A DNA stretch of 64,000 nt from Gemmatimonadota bacterium. Lineage in GTDB: Bacteria > Gemmatimonadota > Gemmatimonadetes > Palauibacterales > Palauibacteraceae. Location: contig JAJDWE010000031.1 of NCBI GenBank assembly GCA_022825725.1, forward strand, positions 124,001 to 188,000, written 5' to 3'. Numbering within the stretch: position 1 is the stretch's first letter; each line of letters starts with the position of its first letter. The position numbers were made by a program, and so were the translations under genes. Below the pieces are notes generated by a model that searched no databases, was not told the DNA's origin, and saw only the letters and a program-made list of their open reading frames with translations. Shown here in pieces: positions 18,310 to 28,002 of this stretch.

Positions 18310-18966
18310 TCAGTTCGATTCCCGGGGCGGCTCGCCATCGGGCCGCGTATTCCGGTACACCCACCAGATCCGCTGGAAGGCGGTCAGGTTCGTGAGAATC
18401 GCGAGGACGATGATCACGACCCGGAGTACGAGGCCCTGGTGACCGAACATGGTTGTCTCGCCGAAGATGAGCGCGGCGAAGCCGATCAGGATGACCCGTT
18501 CCGGGCGCTGCATGAGCCCGACGTAGCAGGCGATGCCGAGCGCCTCGGCCCGGGCGCGGGTGTAGCTGATCATCAGCGAGCCGGCGAGCGCGAGCACGAT
18601 CCAGTAGATCATCCCCACGTCGCCCAGTTCGAGACGGTAGTCGTTGTACAGGGAGAGGAGACCCAGGTACACGACGATCTCGGACAGCCGGTCGAGCGTC
18701 GAGTCGTAGAAGGCGCCGAAGGACGAGGCGAGTCCCGTGCGGCGCGCGACCGTGCCGTCGAACAGGTCGAAAACGCCGCCGAGGAGGACGAGGAAGCCGG
18801 CCGTGCTCACATGATGCTGATGAAAGAAGTAGCCGGAACTGCAGGTGATGACGAAACCGAGCGTGCTGATGACGTTGGGATGGACGCGGCGTCTCGTGAG
18901 CCACGCCATGGCCGGCTCGAAGATCGCGCGCAGCGCGCGTTCCCCCAGATCGCGAGCCGCCTTCAT
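18310..18966 (-). CDS. CDP-alcohol phosphatidyltransferase (possible phosphatidylinositol-phosphate synthase)
   Basis: A 218-residue integral membrane enzyme with about six hydrophobic segments. The catalytic motif D-x2-D-G-x2-A-R-x8-G-x3-D-x3-D is complete (FDLFDGTVARRTGLASSFGAFYDSTLDR). The family joins CDP-diacylglycerol to an alcohol or its phosphate. The adjacent MIPS gene favours inositol phosphate as acceptor, an inference from context; glycerol phosphate cannot be excluded. Start ATG 18966 overlaps the ylbF-like stop; the longer track ORF (to 19434) is read through ylbF in another frame. Confidence 0.83.
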   Translation of the reverse strand: MKAARDLGERALRAIFEPAMAWLTRRRVHPNVISTLGFVITCSSGYFFHQHHVSTAGFLVLLGGVFDLFDGTVARRTGLASSFGAFYDSTLDRLSEIVVYLGLLSLYNDYRLELGDVGMIYWIVLALAGSLMISYTRARAEALGIACYVGLMQRPERVILIGFAALIFGETTMFGHQGLVLRVVIIVLAILTNLTAFQRIWWVYRNTRPDGEPPRESN

Positions 18967-19331
18967 GTCGGGAGGATGATCCGGCTTTCCTCGCCCTTCC
19001 GGACCCCCTCGCCGATCGCTCGATCCACCCGCTCCATGAGCTTCTCGAAGTTCGCCTGAGAGGAGATGAGCGCCTGGTAGCGGGTGTTCGTCTGGACCTT
19101 CTCCTGCAGTTCGGCGAACTCCCGTTCCTGCGCTTCGCTCGGCTGCTCGCCGCGGCCGACCGCTTCCATGAGCGTGCTCTGCAGGTCGCGCAGACGGTTG
19201 AGCAGTTCCGTCGCGTCGCGATCCTCGTCGATCTCGCGTCGGGCCGCGCGCAGGTAGGCGTATTCGGGCAACTGCGAGATGATGCGCCCCACCTCCTGCG
19301 CCTTCTCCAGCATGCGGTCTCGCTCGTCCAT
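18963..19331 (-). CDS. YlbF/YmcA-family protein
   Basis: A 122-residue, mostly helical, highly charged protein with the YlbF-family pattern (KAQEVGRIISQLPEYAYLRAARREIDED; NTRYQALISSQANFEKLMERVDRAI). In Bacillus, YlbF and YmcA form a complex with YaaT that modulates RNase Y and development; the role elsewhere is unclear. I prefer ATG at 19331 (MDERDRMLEKAQ) over the track start at 19430, which adds a low-complexity leader. It is coupled by ATGA to the phosphatidyltransferase gene. Confidence 0.75.
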   Translation of the reverse strand: MDERDRMLEKAQEVGRIISQLPEYAYLRAARREIDEDRDATELLNRLRDLQSTLMEAVGRGEQPSEAQEREFAELQEKVQTNTRYQALISSQANFEKLMERVDRAIGEGVRKGEESRIILPT

Positions 19332-19461
19332 GTCTCCGGCTCGAAACGGAATCAGGAAGCACCCCGGGCCGACGCGTCGGGTCGGCGGCGGGCGGAGGCG
19401 CGAATCGTCCGTCCCCTCCCCGCTCGCCATTCACGGGCCCGGGCCGACGATTCGACGCCCG

Positions 19462-19467
19462 AGTATA
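19462..19467 (-). promoter_or_regulatory. Possible -10 element upstream of the ylbF-like operon
   Basis: The 181-bp gap between prmC and the ylbF-like gene is GC-rich apart from GAGTATAACC, which on the minus strand reads TATACT. It would give a leader of about 125 nt. I could not find a convincing -35 at standard spacing. No other signal was seen in this gap. Confidence 0.3.
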
Positions 19468-19512
19468 ACCCGGCCCCGACCCCCACGCGACTTGAACGAC
19501 CGGGGGGTGGCG

Positions 19513-20420
19513 CTAGCAGGAGTCGGCCTTCCGCGCGCTTGCAAAGCGGGGGCGCCCGGCGAGGTCGGTCCCGATTCGACCGTCGGAAAGCGCGGCTTCG
19601 GCCTGCAGGAGCCGGAGGACGGCGGAGCCCTGCGACATCCCGATCTCGAGGAAGAGCGCGCCGCCTTCGCGGAGACGCCCCGCCGTCCCGGACACCACGG
19701 TTCGAATCACGTCCAGCCCATCCTCTCCGCCATCAAGTGCGACCCTCGGTTCGTGGTCGCGCACGCACCGTTCGAGGTCGGCGCATTCCCCCGTCGTCAC
19801 ATACGGAGGATTCGAGATGATGAGGTCGAAGGCTTCGTCGGGCCCGAGGGCGGACCAGATGTCGGGAGGGCAGGCGCGCAGTTCGAGCTTCCCGACGTTT
19901 GCGCGGCGGGCGTTCTCGCGGGCGAGTTCGAGCGCATCCGCCGACACGTCGAGCCCAACGACGCGGTCGGCAATGCCCTCATCCAAGAGCGCGATCGCGA
20001 TGGCGCCCGACCCGACGCCGATGTCGAGCGCATCAACCGGCGCGCCGCGATCGCGGTGCCACGCGGCAACGAGGTCGAGCAGCTGCTCGGTTTCCGGGCG
20101 CGGGATGAGAGCGCGGCCGTCCGACACGAGGCGTACGCGCCGGAAATCGACCGTGCCCTCGATGTGCTGGAGCGGCTGACCCTCGAGACGGCGGGAGACT
20201 GCGCGCGCCACCGACGCCGCGCCGGCCGGATCGACCCGCTCTCCGCCGGAGACGGCGAGTTCGCTCCGCGACAGGCCGAGCGCCGCGGTCACGAGCCGCT
20301 CGGCTTCGACGCGGGGGGCTTCCAGCCCGGCCAACTCGAGTTCGCGCCGCACGCCCTGCACGATCTCGCGGCGCGTGGGACCCGCCGGGCGACGGCTCGC
20401 CCCGCCCGGGCGCGGTTCCG

Positions 20421-20424
<4 letters not shown>
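19513..20424 (-). CDS. prmC: Peptide chain release factor N5-glutamine methyltransferase PrmC
   Basis: A 303-residue SAM-dependent enzyme that methylates the Gln of the GGQ motif in release factors. The N-terminal helical domain has RPETEQLLDL at its junction with the Rossmann fold. ALDIGVGSGAIAIALL is the SAM-binding motif and ISNPPYVTT the catalytic NPPY. It overlaps prfA by ATGA, the standard prfA-prmC pairing of enzyme and substrate. Confidence 0.94.
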
Positions 20425-21509
<1,085 letters not shown>

Positions 21510-21544
21510 CGTTCCCTGCTCGTTCTCTACTCTTTCCCTACATG

Positions 21545-21570
21545 AAAACGGGGTCCGCGAGGAACCCCGT
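21545..21570 (-). terminator. Intrinsic terminator after rpmE
   Basis: A perfect 7-bp stem (ACGGGGT / ACCCCGT, 9-nt loop) lies 38 bp after the rpmE stop and is followed on the minus strand by TTTT. It would end or reduce rpmE transcription before prfA. The T-run is short, so partial read-through is likely. Confidence 0.65.
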
Positions 21571-21607
21571 CATTGGAAGGCAGGTTCGAGCGCCGGGCGC
21601 TTCCGGC

Positions 21608-21895
21608 TCAGGCATCGACTGCCGCGGCCTCCTCCTTCACGGCCTCCGCCGCCGCGGCCTGCTCCTTCGTCTCCGCCTTCTCACCGCCGCGGGCCTTCCC
21701 GTCGCCGTACTTGGCGATGAACCGCTCTACCCGTCCCGCGGTGTCGACGAGCTTCTGCCGCCCCGTGAAGAAGGGGTGACAATGCGAACAGATCTCGACG
21801 TGGATCTCGCCCACGGTCGAGGCGGTCTCCGTCTCCCGGCCGCACGCACAGGTGATCTTCGCGGGTGCGTACTCCGGATGTATGCCTGCCTTCAT
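21608..21895 (-). CDS. rpmE: 50S ribosomal protein L31 (zinc-binding type) with Ala/Glu tail
   Basis: A 95-residue L31. The zinc ligands are CAC (CACGRETET) and [29 protein letters not shown] completes the family signature. The last 25 residues are an Ala/Glu/Lys-rich extension beyond the usual end of about 70 residues. The track start at 22018 is too far upstream; ATG 21895 (MKAGIHPEY) with GGGGAAGAC before it is standard. Confidence 0.93.
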   Translation of the reverse strand: MKAGIHPEYAPAKITCACGRETETASTVGEIHVEICSHCHPFFTGRQKLVDTAGRVERFIAKYGDGKARGGEKAETKEQAAAAEAVKEEAAAVDA

Positions 21896-22027
21896 GTCTT
21901 CCCCACGCGCTGGGTTGTCCGTCTCCGACCGATGCGTCTGCGGAACAGCCACGTAATCTAGCCGGAACGGGGCAGCCCCTGCAAATGTCGCGTGGTCCGA
22001 CACCCGGCTTCGTGGCATCGATGATCC

Positions 22028-22069
22028 CCCTCCAAATTGGGGGGCATCCCACCCAAATTGAGGGGTATC
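22028..22069. repeat. Two tandem 21-bp repeats in intergenic DNA
   Basis: Two adjacent 21-bp units share 17 of 21 positions, with core CCAAATTG followed by GGGG and ATC. Each core is itself partly palindromic (CCAAATTGG). The array sits in the 288-bp intergenic gap between rpmE and the zincin lipoprotein. It could be an operator (the 21-bp period equals two helix turns) or the leftover end of an insertion element; IS21-type ends carry such repeated sites, but no transposase is present. Confidence 0.7.
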
Positions 22070-22093
22070 TGAGTACGCTATCTCACTGTAAAA

Positions 22094-22099
22094 TATAAT
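22094..22099 (+). promoter_or_regulatory. Possible -10 box of the zincin lipoprotein gene
   Basis: A perfect TATAAT lies in a locally AT-rich stretch (TAAAATATAATGTTACAAT), striking in this GC-rich sequence, 85 bp before the ATG at 22184. No good -35 hexamer lies 17 bp upstream; the nearby 21-bp tandem repeat ends about 24 bp upstream and might bind an activator or repressor. Confidence 0.45.
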
Positions 22100-22140
22100 G
22101 TTACAATGACCGTATGCCTTACGAGTGAACTAGCTGCGGT

Positions 22141-22165
22141 CTGAGTCAATCCGATTCCGACTCAG
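22141..22165 (+). promoter_or_regulatory. Leader hairpin ahead of the zincin lipoprotein gene
   Basis: CTGAGTC and GACTCAG form a perfect 7-bp inverted repeat around an 11-nt loop, ending 18 bp before the ATG and just upstream of the GGAG ribosome-binding site. It could stabilise the leader or affect ribosome access. There is no T-run, so it is not a terminator. Confidence 0.4.
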
Positions 22166-22183
22166 TGGAGAAAGCGACCCCGA

Positions 22184-24817
22184 ATGTCCGAAACGGGCAG
22201 ATCGCAAGCTTCGGCCTCACAGCACCATGGCGTGCCATGCGCCCACTCAGTCGCTCTCACGCTGGCGGCGGCCACATGGCTTGCCGCATGTGGTGATGTT
22301 CTGCCCACGTCCACGTCCGCCCCTCCCACCAACCGGGCGCCGGTCGCGGAGGGGACGATCCCACCGCGCGAGCTGCTGGCGGGCGAGTTGGCAACCTTTC
22401 CGCTGGACGAATTCTTCCATGATCCGGACGGGAACACGCTCACGTACACCTCGTCCACGTCGAATGCCCAGGCGGTGACCGCCGCCACCAGGGGCAGCGA
22501 ACTCACGCTGGTTGCCGTGACCACCGGTCGCGCGGACATCACGGTCACGGCAGCCGACCCCGGTGGCTTGGCCGCGACGCAGAGTTTCGCCGTGACGGTG
22601 CCCAACCGGGCGCCAGTGGTCGACGCGGTCCCTGCGCTGGATTTGCTGTCGGGCGCTTCGGAGACCGTGATTCTCACACGGTATTTGCGGGACCCCGACG
22701 GTGAGGCGCTCGCCTACTCGGCGACGAGTTCGGACGAGGCCGTGGCATCCGTGCAGATCGTCGGTGTCGGCCTCACGGTGACCGCGGTGGCCAGGGGCGA
22801 GACCACGGTGAGGGTCACAGGCACTGACTCCAGCGGTCTGAGCGTCAGCCAGAACTTCTCGGTCACCGTGGATGGGGTCGCGATCGGGACCGTGGAACCT
22901 GCCGTCCTGTTCGAGGGATGGGAGGCGACGATCCGCGGACGAGGATTCTCGACCTCCATCGCGAACAACCTCGTCCTTCTCGACGACATCCCCGCCCCGG
23001 TGACTGCCGCCAGCGCGACCGAGCTCACCATCCGCGTGCCGCGCGGCGACTGCCTCCCGCCACGGAAAGCCAAACTTGGCGTGACGGTCCTGGGCTTGAG
23101 CGACACCCTGCAGGTGAGCGTGACGCCGGCGGGTAGCGAGGACTTCGATCTCGACCCCGGCTGGTACCGCTATACACGCGCCGGAAACGGGTGCCTGCTG
23201 CTGCCGGGGGACGCGGCGGGCAGCGAGTGGCTGATCGGGGTGCTGTCGACCGCCGATGAGCCGTCGTCCCTGTCCTCGGTCACCGTTTCCGGCATTCCCG
23301 GCGACCTGGACGTCTTCACGAACCTCGGCATGTCTGCAGTCGCTTCCGCAAGAGGGGGCGCGCAGCGCTCCGCCCGCGAAGGCGTCGCCTTCGCGGGTCC
23401 GATTCCGGAGGGGTTCGCGCCGGGCACAACCGAGGTCGCGGCCGACCGAGGCACCGGGTCCGATCCGGAACCTCCGGCTCCACGCCGGGACTGGGCGGCG
23501 TACAACGAGTTCATGGCGAGGAATGACGAGCTGCTCCGCAGTCTGGGACCGGGGATCCCCATCGCATCACCGATCGCAGCGGACGGACAATCGTACTCCA
23601 CGGGTGACACGGTGACGTTGTTTGGCGGCTGTTTTGGCGATTGCCTCCAACGCGACACCGTGCGCGCCGTCGTCCGTCTCAGGGGCGCCAACGCCATCTG
23701 GCTGGAGGATCTCGCGAATCCGCCCGGAGGGCTCACGGTTTCCGAGCTGACCACGCTCGACGCGTTCTACGCTTCACACGCGAAGCCGGTGCATGACGCG
23801 TACTTCGGCGGGCTCCCGGATGTCGACGGCAACGAGCGCTTCCTGGTCCTCATGACGAAGGATGTCAACGTGTCGGGGTACGGTGGATTCGTCTGGTCCG
23901 GGGACTTTCGTGTGTCATCGACCGGTTGGACGAGCAATGAAGCGGAGATCTTCTACGGCGTCGTTCCCGACTCCAGCGGCGTACACGGGCGCGCCTGGAC
24001 CAGGCAGGAGATCCTGGATTACTACCCGTCCCTGTTGACGCACGAAGTGACGCACATCATTCAAAGGGGCGCCTCAATCCTCAGCGGAGCCGGCTACAAG
24101 ACGACCTGGGAGGCTGAGGGCGGGGCCACGCTATCCGAGCAACTGGTCGCCTACCGGCTCTTCGGACACGAATCGACCCCGAACCGGGGCTGGGCCGCCT
24201 ACGACAGCGGGCGAGCCTGGTATTCGGAGTGGGTCAGCGGGATGGCTCACTTCTTCGGCTGGGATCCTCACTACTATTATGGCCGCCGGGTGCCGGGGGC
24301 CCCGCATCAGTGTTCGTGGGTCGGACGACCATCGCAGGGCAACGACGGACCGTGCCGCAACAGGAGAGCCGCGTACGATGTGCCTTCGATGCTCCTCCGG
24401 TACATGATGGACCGGTACGGCGGCGACTACACCGGAGGCGAGCAGGCGCTGATGCGCCGCCTGACACAGTCGCCCTACGTCGGCTACGCCTCTCTGGAGG
24501 AGGTCGCCGAAAGGCCCATCGAGGCCCTGCTGGCCGACTTCTACATGTCGCTGTGGATGGATCTGCACGGCGTAGACTGGCTCCAGTCCTGGGATCTTGC
24601 GGACATTTGGCGGCGGTTCGGGGAGGAAGCCTGGCTCCGGCCGTACGCCTCGACGGCATCGGCGCACCAACACGATTGGACGATACGCGCCGGCTCCGGC
24701 GCACTGCTTCGCTGGAGCCCCGGGGGGGCCCTGGCCCCGACGAGTCTCAAGGTCACGCCTCCCGGTGGCGGCCGGACCCCGGCGCACATATCGCTGTGGG
24801 TCCTGCGAATCCGATAG
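22184..24817 (+). CDS. Secreted lipoprotein with Ig-like/IPT domains and a zincin-type protease domain
   Basis: 877 residues. A signal peptide ends in a lipobox at WLAAC (Cys about 36). Two related cadherin/Ig-like repeats of about 85 residues follow (NRAPVAEG... and NRAPVVDA..., each with a xFxDPDG turn and ending FxVTV). Next is an IPT/TIG-like domain (IGTVEPAVLFEGWEATIRGRGF). The C-terminal half contains HEVTHIIQ (about 620-627) and TTWEAEGGATLSEQ about 20 residues later, the HExxH...E layout of a zinc metalloprotease, reminiscent of M30 (hyicolysin-like) enzymes. Substrate unknown. It looks lipid-anchored and extracytoplasmic. It seems slightly less GC-rich than its neighbours. Confidence 0.75.
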   Translation: MSETGRSQASASQHHGVPCAHSVALTLAAATWLAACGDVLPTSTSAPPTNRAPVAEGTIPPRELLAGELATFPLDEFFHDPDGNTLTYTSSTSNAQAVTAATRGSELTLVAVTTGRADITVTAADPGGLAATQSFAVTVPNRAPVVDAVPALDLLSGASETVILTRYLRDPDGEALAYSATSSDEAVASVQIVGVGLTVTAVARGETTVRVTGTDSSGLSVSQNFSVTVDGVAIGTVEPAVLFEGWEATIRGRGFSTSIANNLVLLDDIPAPVTAASATELTIRVPRGDCLPPRKAKLGVTVLGLSDTLQVSVTPAGSEDFDLDPGWYRYTRAGNGCLLLPGDAAGSEWLIGVLSTADEPSSLSSVTVSGIPGDLDVFTNLGMSAVASARGGAQRSAREGVAFAGPIPEGFAPGTTEVAADRGTGSDPEPPAPRRDWAAYNEFMARNDELLRSLGPGIPIASPIAADGQSYSTGDTVTLFGGCFGDCLQRDTVRAVVRLRGANAIWLEDLANPPGGLTVSELTTLDAFYASHAKPVHDAYFGGLPDVDGNERFLVLMTKDVNVSGYGGFVWSGDFRVSSTGWTSNEAEIFYGVVPDSSGVHGRAWTRQEILDYYPSLLTHEVTHIIQRGASILSGAGYKTTWEAEGGATLSEQLVAYRLFGHESTPNRGWAAYDSGRAWYSEWVSGMAHFFGWDPHYYYGRRVPGAPHQCSWVGRPSQGNDGPCRNRRAAYDVPSMLLRYMMDRYGGDYTGGEQALMRRLTQSPYVGYASLEEVAERPIEALLADFYMSLWMDLHGVDWLQSWDLADIWRRFGEEAWLRPYASTASAHQHDWTIRAGSGALLRWSPGGALAPTSLKVTPPGGGRTPAHISLWVLRIR

Positions 24818-24899
24818 TACGGCGGTCTGACGCTCGCTGTCGGAACGTCCCCGCGAGGGGATCGTGCGACGGGCGCCGACCCGACGTAGACTCTCCGCC

Positions 24900-25397
24900 A
24901 TGACCCGCGACGCGCTGATCGCACTTCTCGATTTCCACTACTGGGCCCGCGACGGAACGCTGCACGCCGTCGAGCGGATCTCGCCAGAGGATTTCCGCCG
25001 GAACCTGGGGAGCAGCTTCGGCTCCATCCGCGATACGCTCGCCCACGTCGTGTCCGCCGAATGGGTCTGGTGCTCGCGCTGGGAGGGACACTTCCCGACG
25101 GAGCATCTCCCCGCCGCCGACTTCGAGACGGTGGGCGACATTCGCGCGCGCTGGCTGGAGGAGGAAGCCCGTGTACGACGCTTCGTCGCGGGACTCGGCT
25201 CGGGGGACATCCACCGCGTGATGGAGTACCGGTTCTTCGGCGGCGAACCGATGCGTGTCGTCTTCTGGCACATGCTGCAGCACGTCGTCAACCACGCGAC
25301 CTACCACCGCGGACAGGTGACGACGATGCTCCGCCAGCTCGGCGCCGATCCGCCCCGGAACCAGGGCCTCATCGGCTTCCATCTGGAGCAGGCCTAG
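24900..25397 (+). CDS. DinB-like four-helix protein
   Basis: A 165-residue DinB/YfiT-fold protein. The presumed metal-binding His triad is present: DTLAHVV near residue 46 and NHATYHRGQ near residues 127-136. The family includes thiol-dependent transferases and many uncharacterised members; the substrate cannot be inferred. ATG at 24900 is preferred to the track start at 24864, which adds an Arg-rich leader. It follows the zincin gene by 82 bp containing a small CCCC-GCGA-GGGG hairpin. Confidence 0.8.
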   Translation: MTRDALIALLDFHYWARDGTLHAVERISPEDFRRNLGSSFGSIRDTLAHVVSAEWVWCSRWEGHFPTEHLPAADFETVGDIRARWLEEEARVRRFVAGLGSGDIHRVMEYRFFGGEPMRVVFWHMLQHVVNHATYHRGQVTTMLRQLGADPPRNQGLIGFHLEQA

Positions 25398-25442
25398 CAG
25401 GCTCGGCGCCCTCGGTGGCTCGCGGACGTCTGCGACGTCACA

Positions 25443-27965
25443 CTAGTTGGGCGTCAGCATCGTCCGGTCCGCGACGGCCGCCTCGATCTTCGCTCGCGAG
25501 TAGTAGAGCGGGAAGAAGCGGTCCTTCGCCCAGCCCTCGAACAGGTTCCGGTACATGGGATCGTCGGGGTCTCCCCCCTGCCCCGGCGTGTTCGTGAACA
25601 CGGCCGTGTCCCAGTCGCCCGCCTCCGCGATGATCCGGAAGGAGGGGCCCGAGGTCTGGTTGTCCCCGCCTCCCGTCTGGTTCACGGTGAAGCCGTTGCC
25701 TCCGCGCGGGAGCGGACCCACCTCGAGGCGCGCGCGCATCTCGGCGTTCACGATCGCGGACAGCGGGTGCCGGAACCGGGCGTGCTTGAAGCGCACGTCG
25801 CCGTAGCGCCACGGGGCGCCGCCGAATCGGTCCTCCAGCCCCGTCAGGGCGTCGGCCAGCGTGCGGGCGAGGAAGGCGTCGCGGCCCGCAACGGGATCCC
25901 CGTCTCCGAGCGGCGCGAACCACGCGGGCGGCGAGCCGAGCCAGTCGATGATCTTCTTCATGGAAAGGCGGCCGAGCGACGCGCGGACCTCCGCGGGGAC
26001 GACGAGCGGCACCATCTGCCGCTGGAGCTCGCGCTCCCACGACACGTAGATCGCGGCCTCGCGTGACTCCGGGGCGAGCGCGAAGTCCCAGTCGAGCAGC
26101 TCGCCCCGCGCCGCTTCCGCCCCGGGGGGCAGGTCGACGCCGCGCAGCATCGGCACGAGCGAGCGCGCGGGGAGCGACACGTAGTCCGTCGCGAGCTGCA
26201 TCATCTCCGCCATCGTGAAGCGCTTCCCCGAAGCGAGGACTTCGTCGATGCGTGCGCTCCGGAACGGGTCGCTCCAGCTCCAGCCGACGGCGTCGCGGTG
26301 CTCGTAGCCGGGGGGAACGAGGTTCTGGTTCGCCGTCGACCAGAAGCCCTTCTCCGGGTTGAACACGTGCGGCTTGTGCCGGATCTCGAGGTAGCCATCC
26401 CACTCGTAGCGGCCGTCCCCCGGCACCGGGACGAGACCCGACCAGTTCCGGCGGATGGGCGCGATCCCCACGGACTGCCAGCCGATGTTCCCCTCGACGT
26501 CGGCCCACACCATGTTCTCGCCGGGGATGTTCGAGTAGTTGCAGGCGTCCCGGAACTCCTCCCACGTCTTCGCCTGGTTCATGCGCAGGCTCGCGAGGTA
26601 CGGCGCGCCGCCGATCTCCATCCACCCCGCGCGCACCGCGTAGGCGAGATCGTTGTCCCAATCCTCGTACACGACGGGCCCGTGCCGCGTGTACCGGTGC
26701 CGGACCTGTTCCGCCGCGCCCCCCTCGACCGGGATCTCGTCGTCGATGATCCGCATCGCCTCCCAGTCTCCGCCGTACCAGTAGCGGTCCGGGTCGTCCG
26801 GGTGCGTGCGGTAGACGTAGAGGTCCTCGGCGTCGGTCTGGAAGACGGTGAGCCCCCACGCGCCGTACCCGTTGTGTCCGATCGAGATGCCCGGGAGGAC
26901 CGGCTCGCCCCCGCCGATGACATTCCAGCCCGGTCCGACCAGGTGGACGAGATAGCGCAGCGACGGGGCCGCCTGCACCCGGTGCGGATCGTTCGCCATC
27001 AGCGCGTGGCCGCTCAGCGTGCGGCTCCCCGCCACGACCCAGTTGTTGCTCCCGGTCCCCATCCGCTCCGCCTCGAGGCGTCCCGCTTCGTAGGCTGCCG
27101 CCTCCCGGGCTTCCTCTCCGAGCGTCCGCAGGGCCAAGGCCTCCGCGTCGGAGGCGGTGGCGCGGAAGCGGGGCTCGATGTCCTCGGGCTGGAACCGGAT
27201 GGACCCGCGGAATGCCCGGTACACGTCGAGGATTTCGCGCCGGAGGAGCGAGCCGTCGATCGCGGGATCGAGATCGATGTCCGGTTCTCCCGGGTGGAAA
27301 TAGGAGACCTCCTTCACCTTGTCCGCCCCCACCCCCGCGACGGCGAGACCCAGATCCAGCTCCTGCCCGATATTCATGAGGAGGCCCTGGTGACGGGAGA
27401 TGACGACATCGGGGGTCCACGGCTGCGGGCGGATCCCGAGCATCTCGAACTCGACCGGAAGGAGGTCGGGGTCCCGTTCCGTCTCGGCGATGTACGCGTT
27501 GATCCCGTCCGTGAAGGCCCGGATGATCTCGGAACCGCGCGGGTGGTAGTGATTCAGTTCCGCTTCCAGATCGCCGCGGAACCGGAACAGCCGCGCACCG
27601 CGGTCGCGCTCCAGTTCACGGGGACCGAGGATTTCGGAAACCGTGCCCGTGGCCTGGCGGCGCCAGAGTTCGAACTGGAAGAGGCGGTCGCGCGCGGCGC
27701 TGTACCCCTGCGCGAAGAAGAGATCGTGCTCCGTCTCCGCGTAGATGTGGCTGACGCCCCAAAGGTCCTTGAGGATCTCGACCCCGGCCTCGAGCCCCGG
27801 GACCCGCAGGGTCTCCGTGTCGACCGGATCGAAGGCGGCGACCCGATCCGGGAGGCCGCCTCGAAGGTCGTCGACGGTCGGCGCGCCGGGCAGGTGTCCA
27901 CTGGACCCCCGCAGGACCGGCAGGAGGATGATGAGCGCGAACAGCGTGACGGATCGAACCCGCAT
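25443..27965 (-). CDS. Penicillin acylase-family N-terminal nucleophile hydrolase, secreted
   Basis: An 840-residue precursor with a signal peptide at residues 1-24. The alpha chain runs to about residue 304. The autoprocessing/nucleophile Ser is in GTGSNNWVVAGSRTLSGHALMANDPH (about Ser305), the penicillin G acylase/acyl-homoserine-lactone acylase signature. The beta chain contains VNQTGGGDNQTSGPSFRII with the conserved Asn. These periplasmic enzymes cleave amides such as beta-lactam side chains, AHLs or N-acyl amino acids; the substrate is not predictable here. The track ORF extends to 28340 antisense to ku; ATG 27965 with AAGGAG upstream is the real start. Confidence 0.9.
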   Translation of the reverse strand: MRVRSVTLFALIILLPVLRGSSGHLPGAPTVDDLRGGLPDRVAAFDPVDTETLRVPGLEAGVEILKDLWGVSHIYAETEHDLFFAQGYSAARDRLFQFELWRRQATGTVSEILGPRELERDRGARLFRFRGDLEAELNHYHPRGSEIIRAFTDGINAYIAETERDPDLLPVEFEMLGIRPQPWTPDVVISRHQGLLMNIGQELDLGLAVAGVGADKVKEVSYFHPGEPDIDLDPAIDGSLLRREILDVYRAFRGSIRFQPEDIEPRFRATASDAEALALRTLGEEAREAAAYEAGRLEAERMGTGSNNWVVAGSRTLSGHALMANDPHRVQAAPSLRYLVHLVGPGWNVIGGGEPVLPGISIGHNGYGAWGLTVFQTDAEDLYVYRTHPDDPDRYWYGGDWEAMRIIDDEIPVEGGAAEQVRHRYTRHGPVVYEDWDNDLAYAVRAGWMEIGGAPYLASLRMNQAKTWEEFRDACNYSNIPGENMVWADVEGNIGWQSVGIAPIRRNWSGLVPVPGDGRYEWDGYLEIRHKPHVFNPEKGFWSTANQNLVPPGYEHRDAVGWSWSDPFRSARIDEVLASGKRFTMAEMMQLATDYVSLPARSLVPMLRGVDLPPGAEAARGELLDWDFALAPESREAAIYVSWERELQRQMVPLVVPAEVRASLGRLSMKKIIDWLGSPPAWFAPLGDGDPVAGRDAFLARTLADALTGLEDRFGGAPWRYGDVRFKHARFRHPLSAIVNAEMRARLEVGPLPRGGNGFTVNQTGGGDNQTSGPSFRIIAEAGDWDTAVFTNTPGQGGDPDDPMYRNLFEGWAKDRFFPLYYSRAKIEAAVADRTMLTPN

Positions 27966-28002
27966 CGGATTCTCCTTGGGTGATCTTCTCTCGTGAGTCC
28001 GG

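Noticed and set aside
24864-24899. Longer start for the first DinB-like protein
   Set aside because: It adds an Arg-rich leader unlike the family; ATG 24900 begins exactly where family homology starts.
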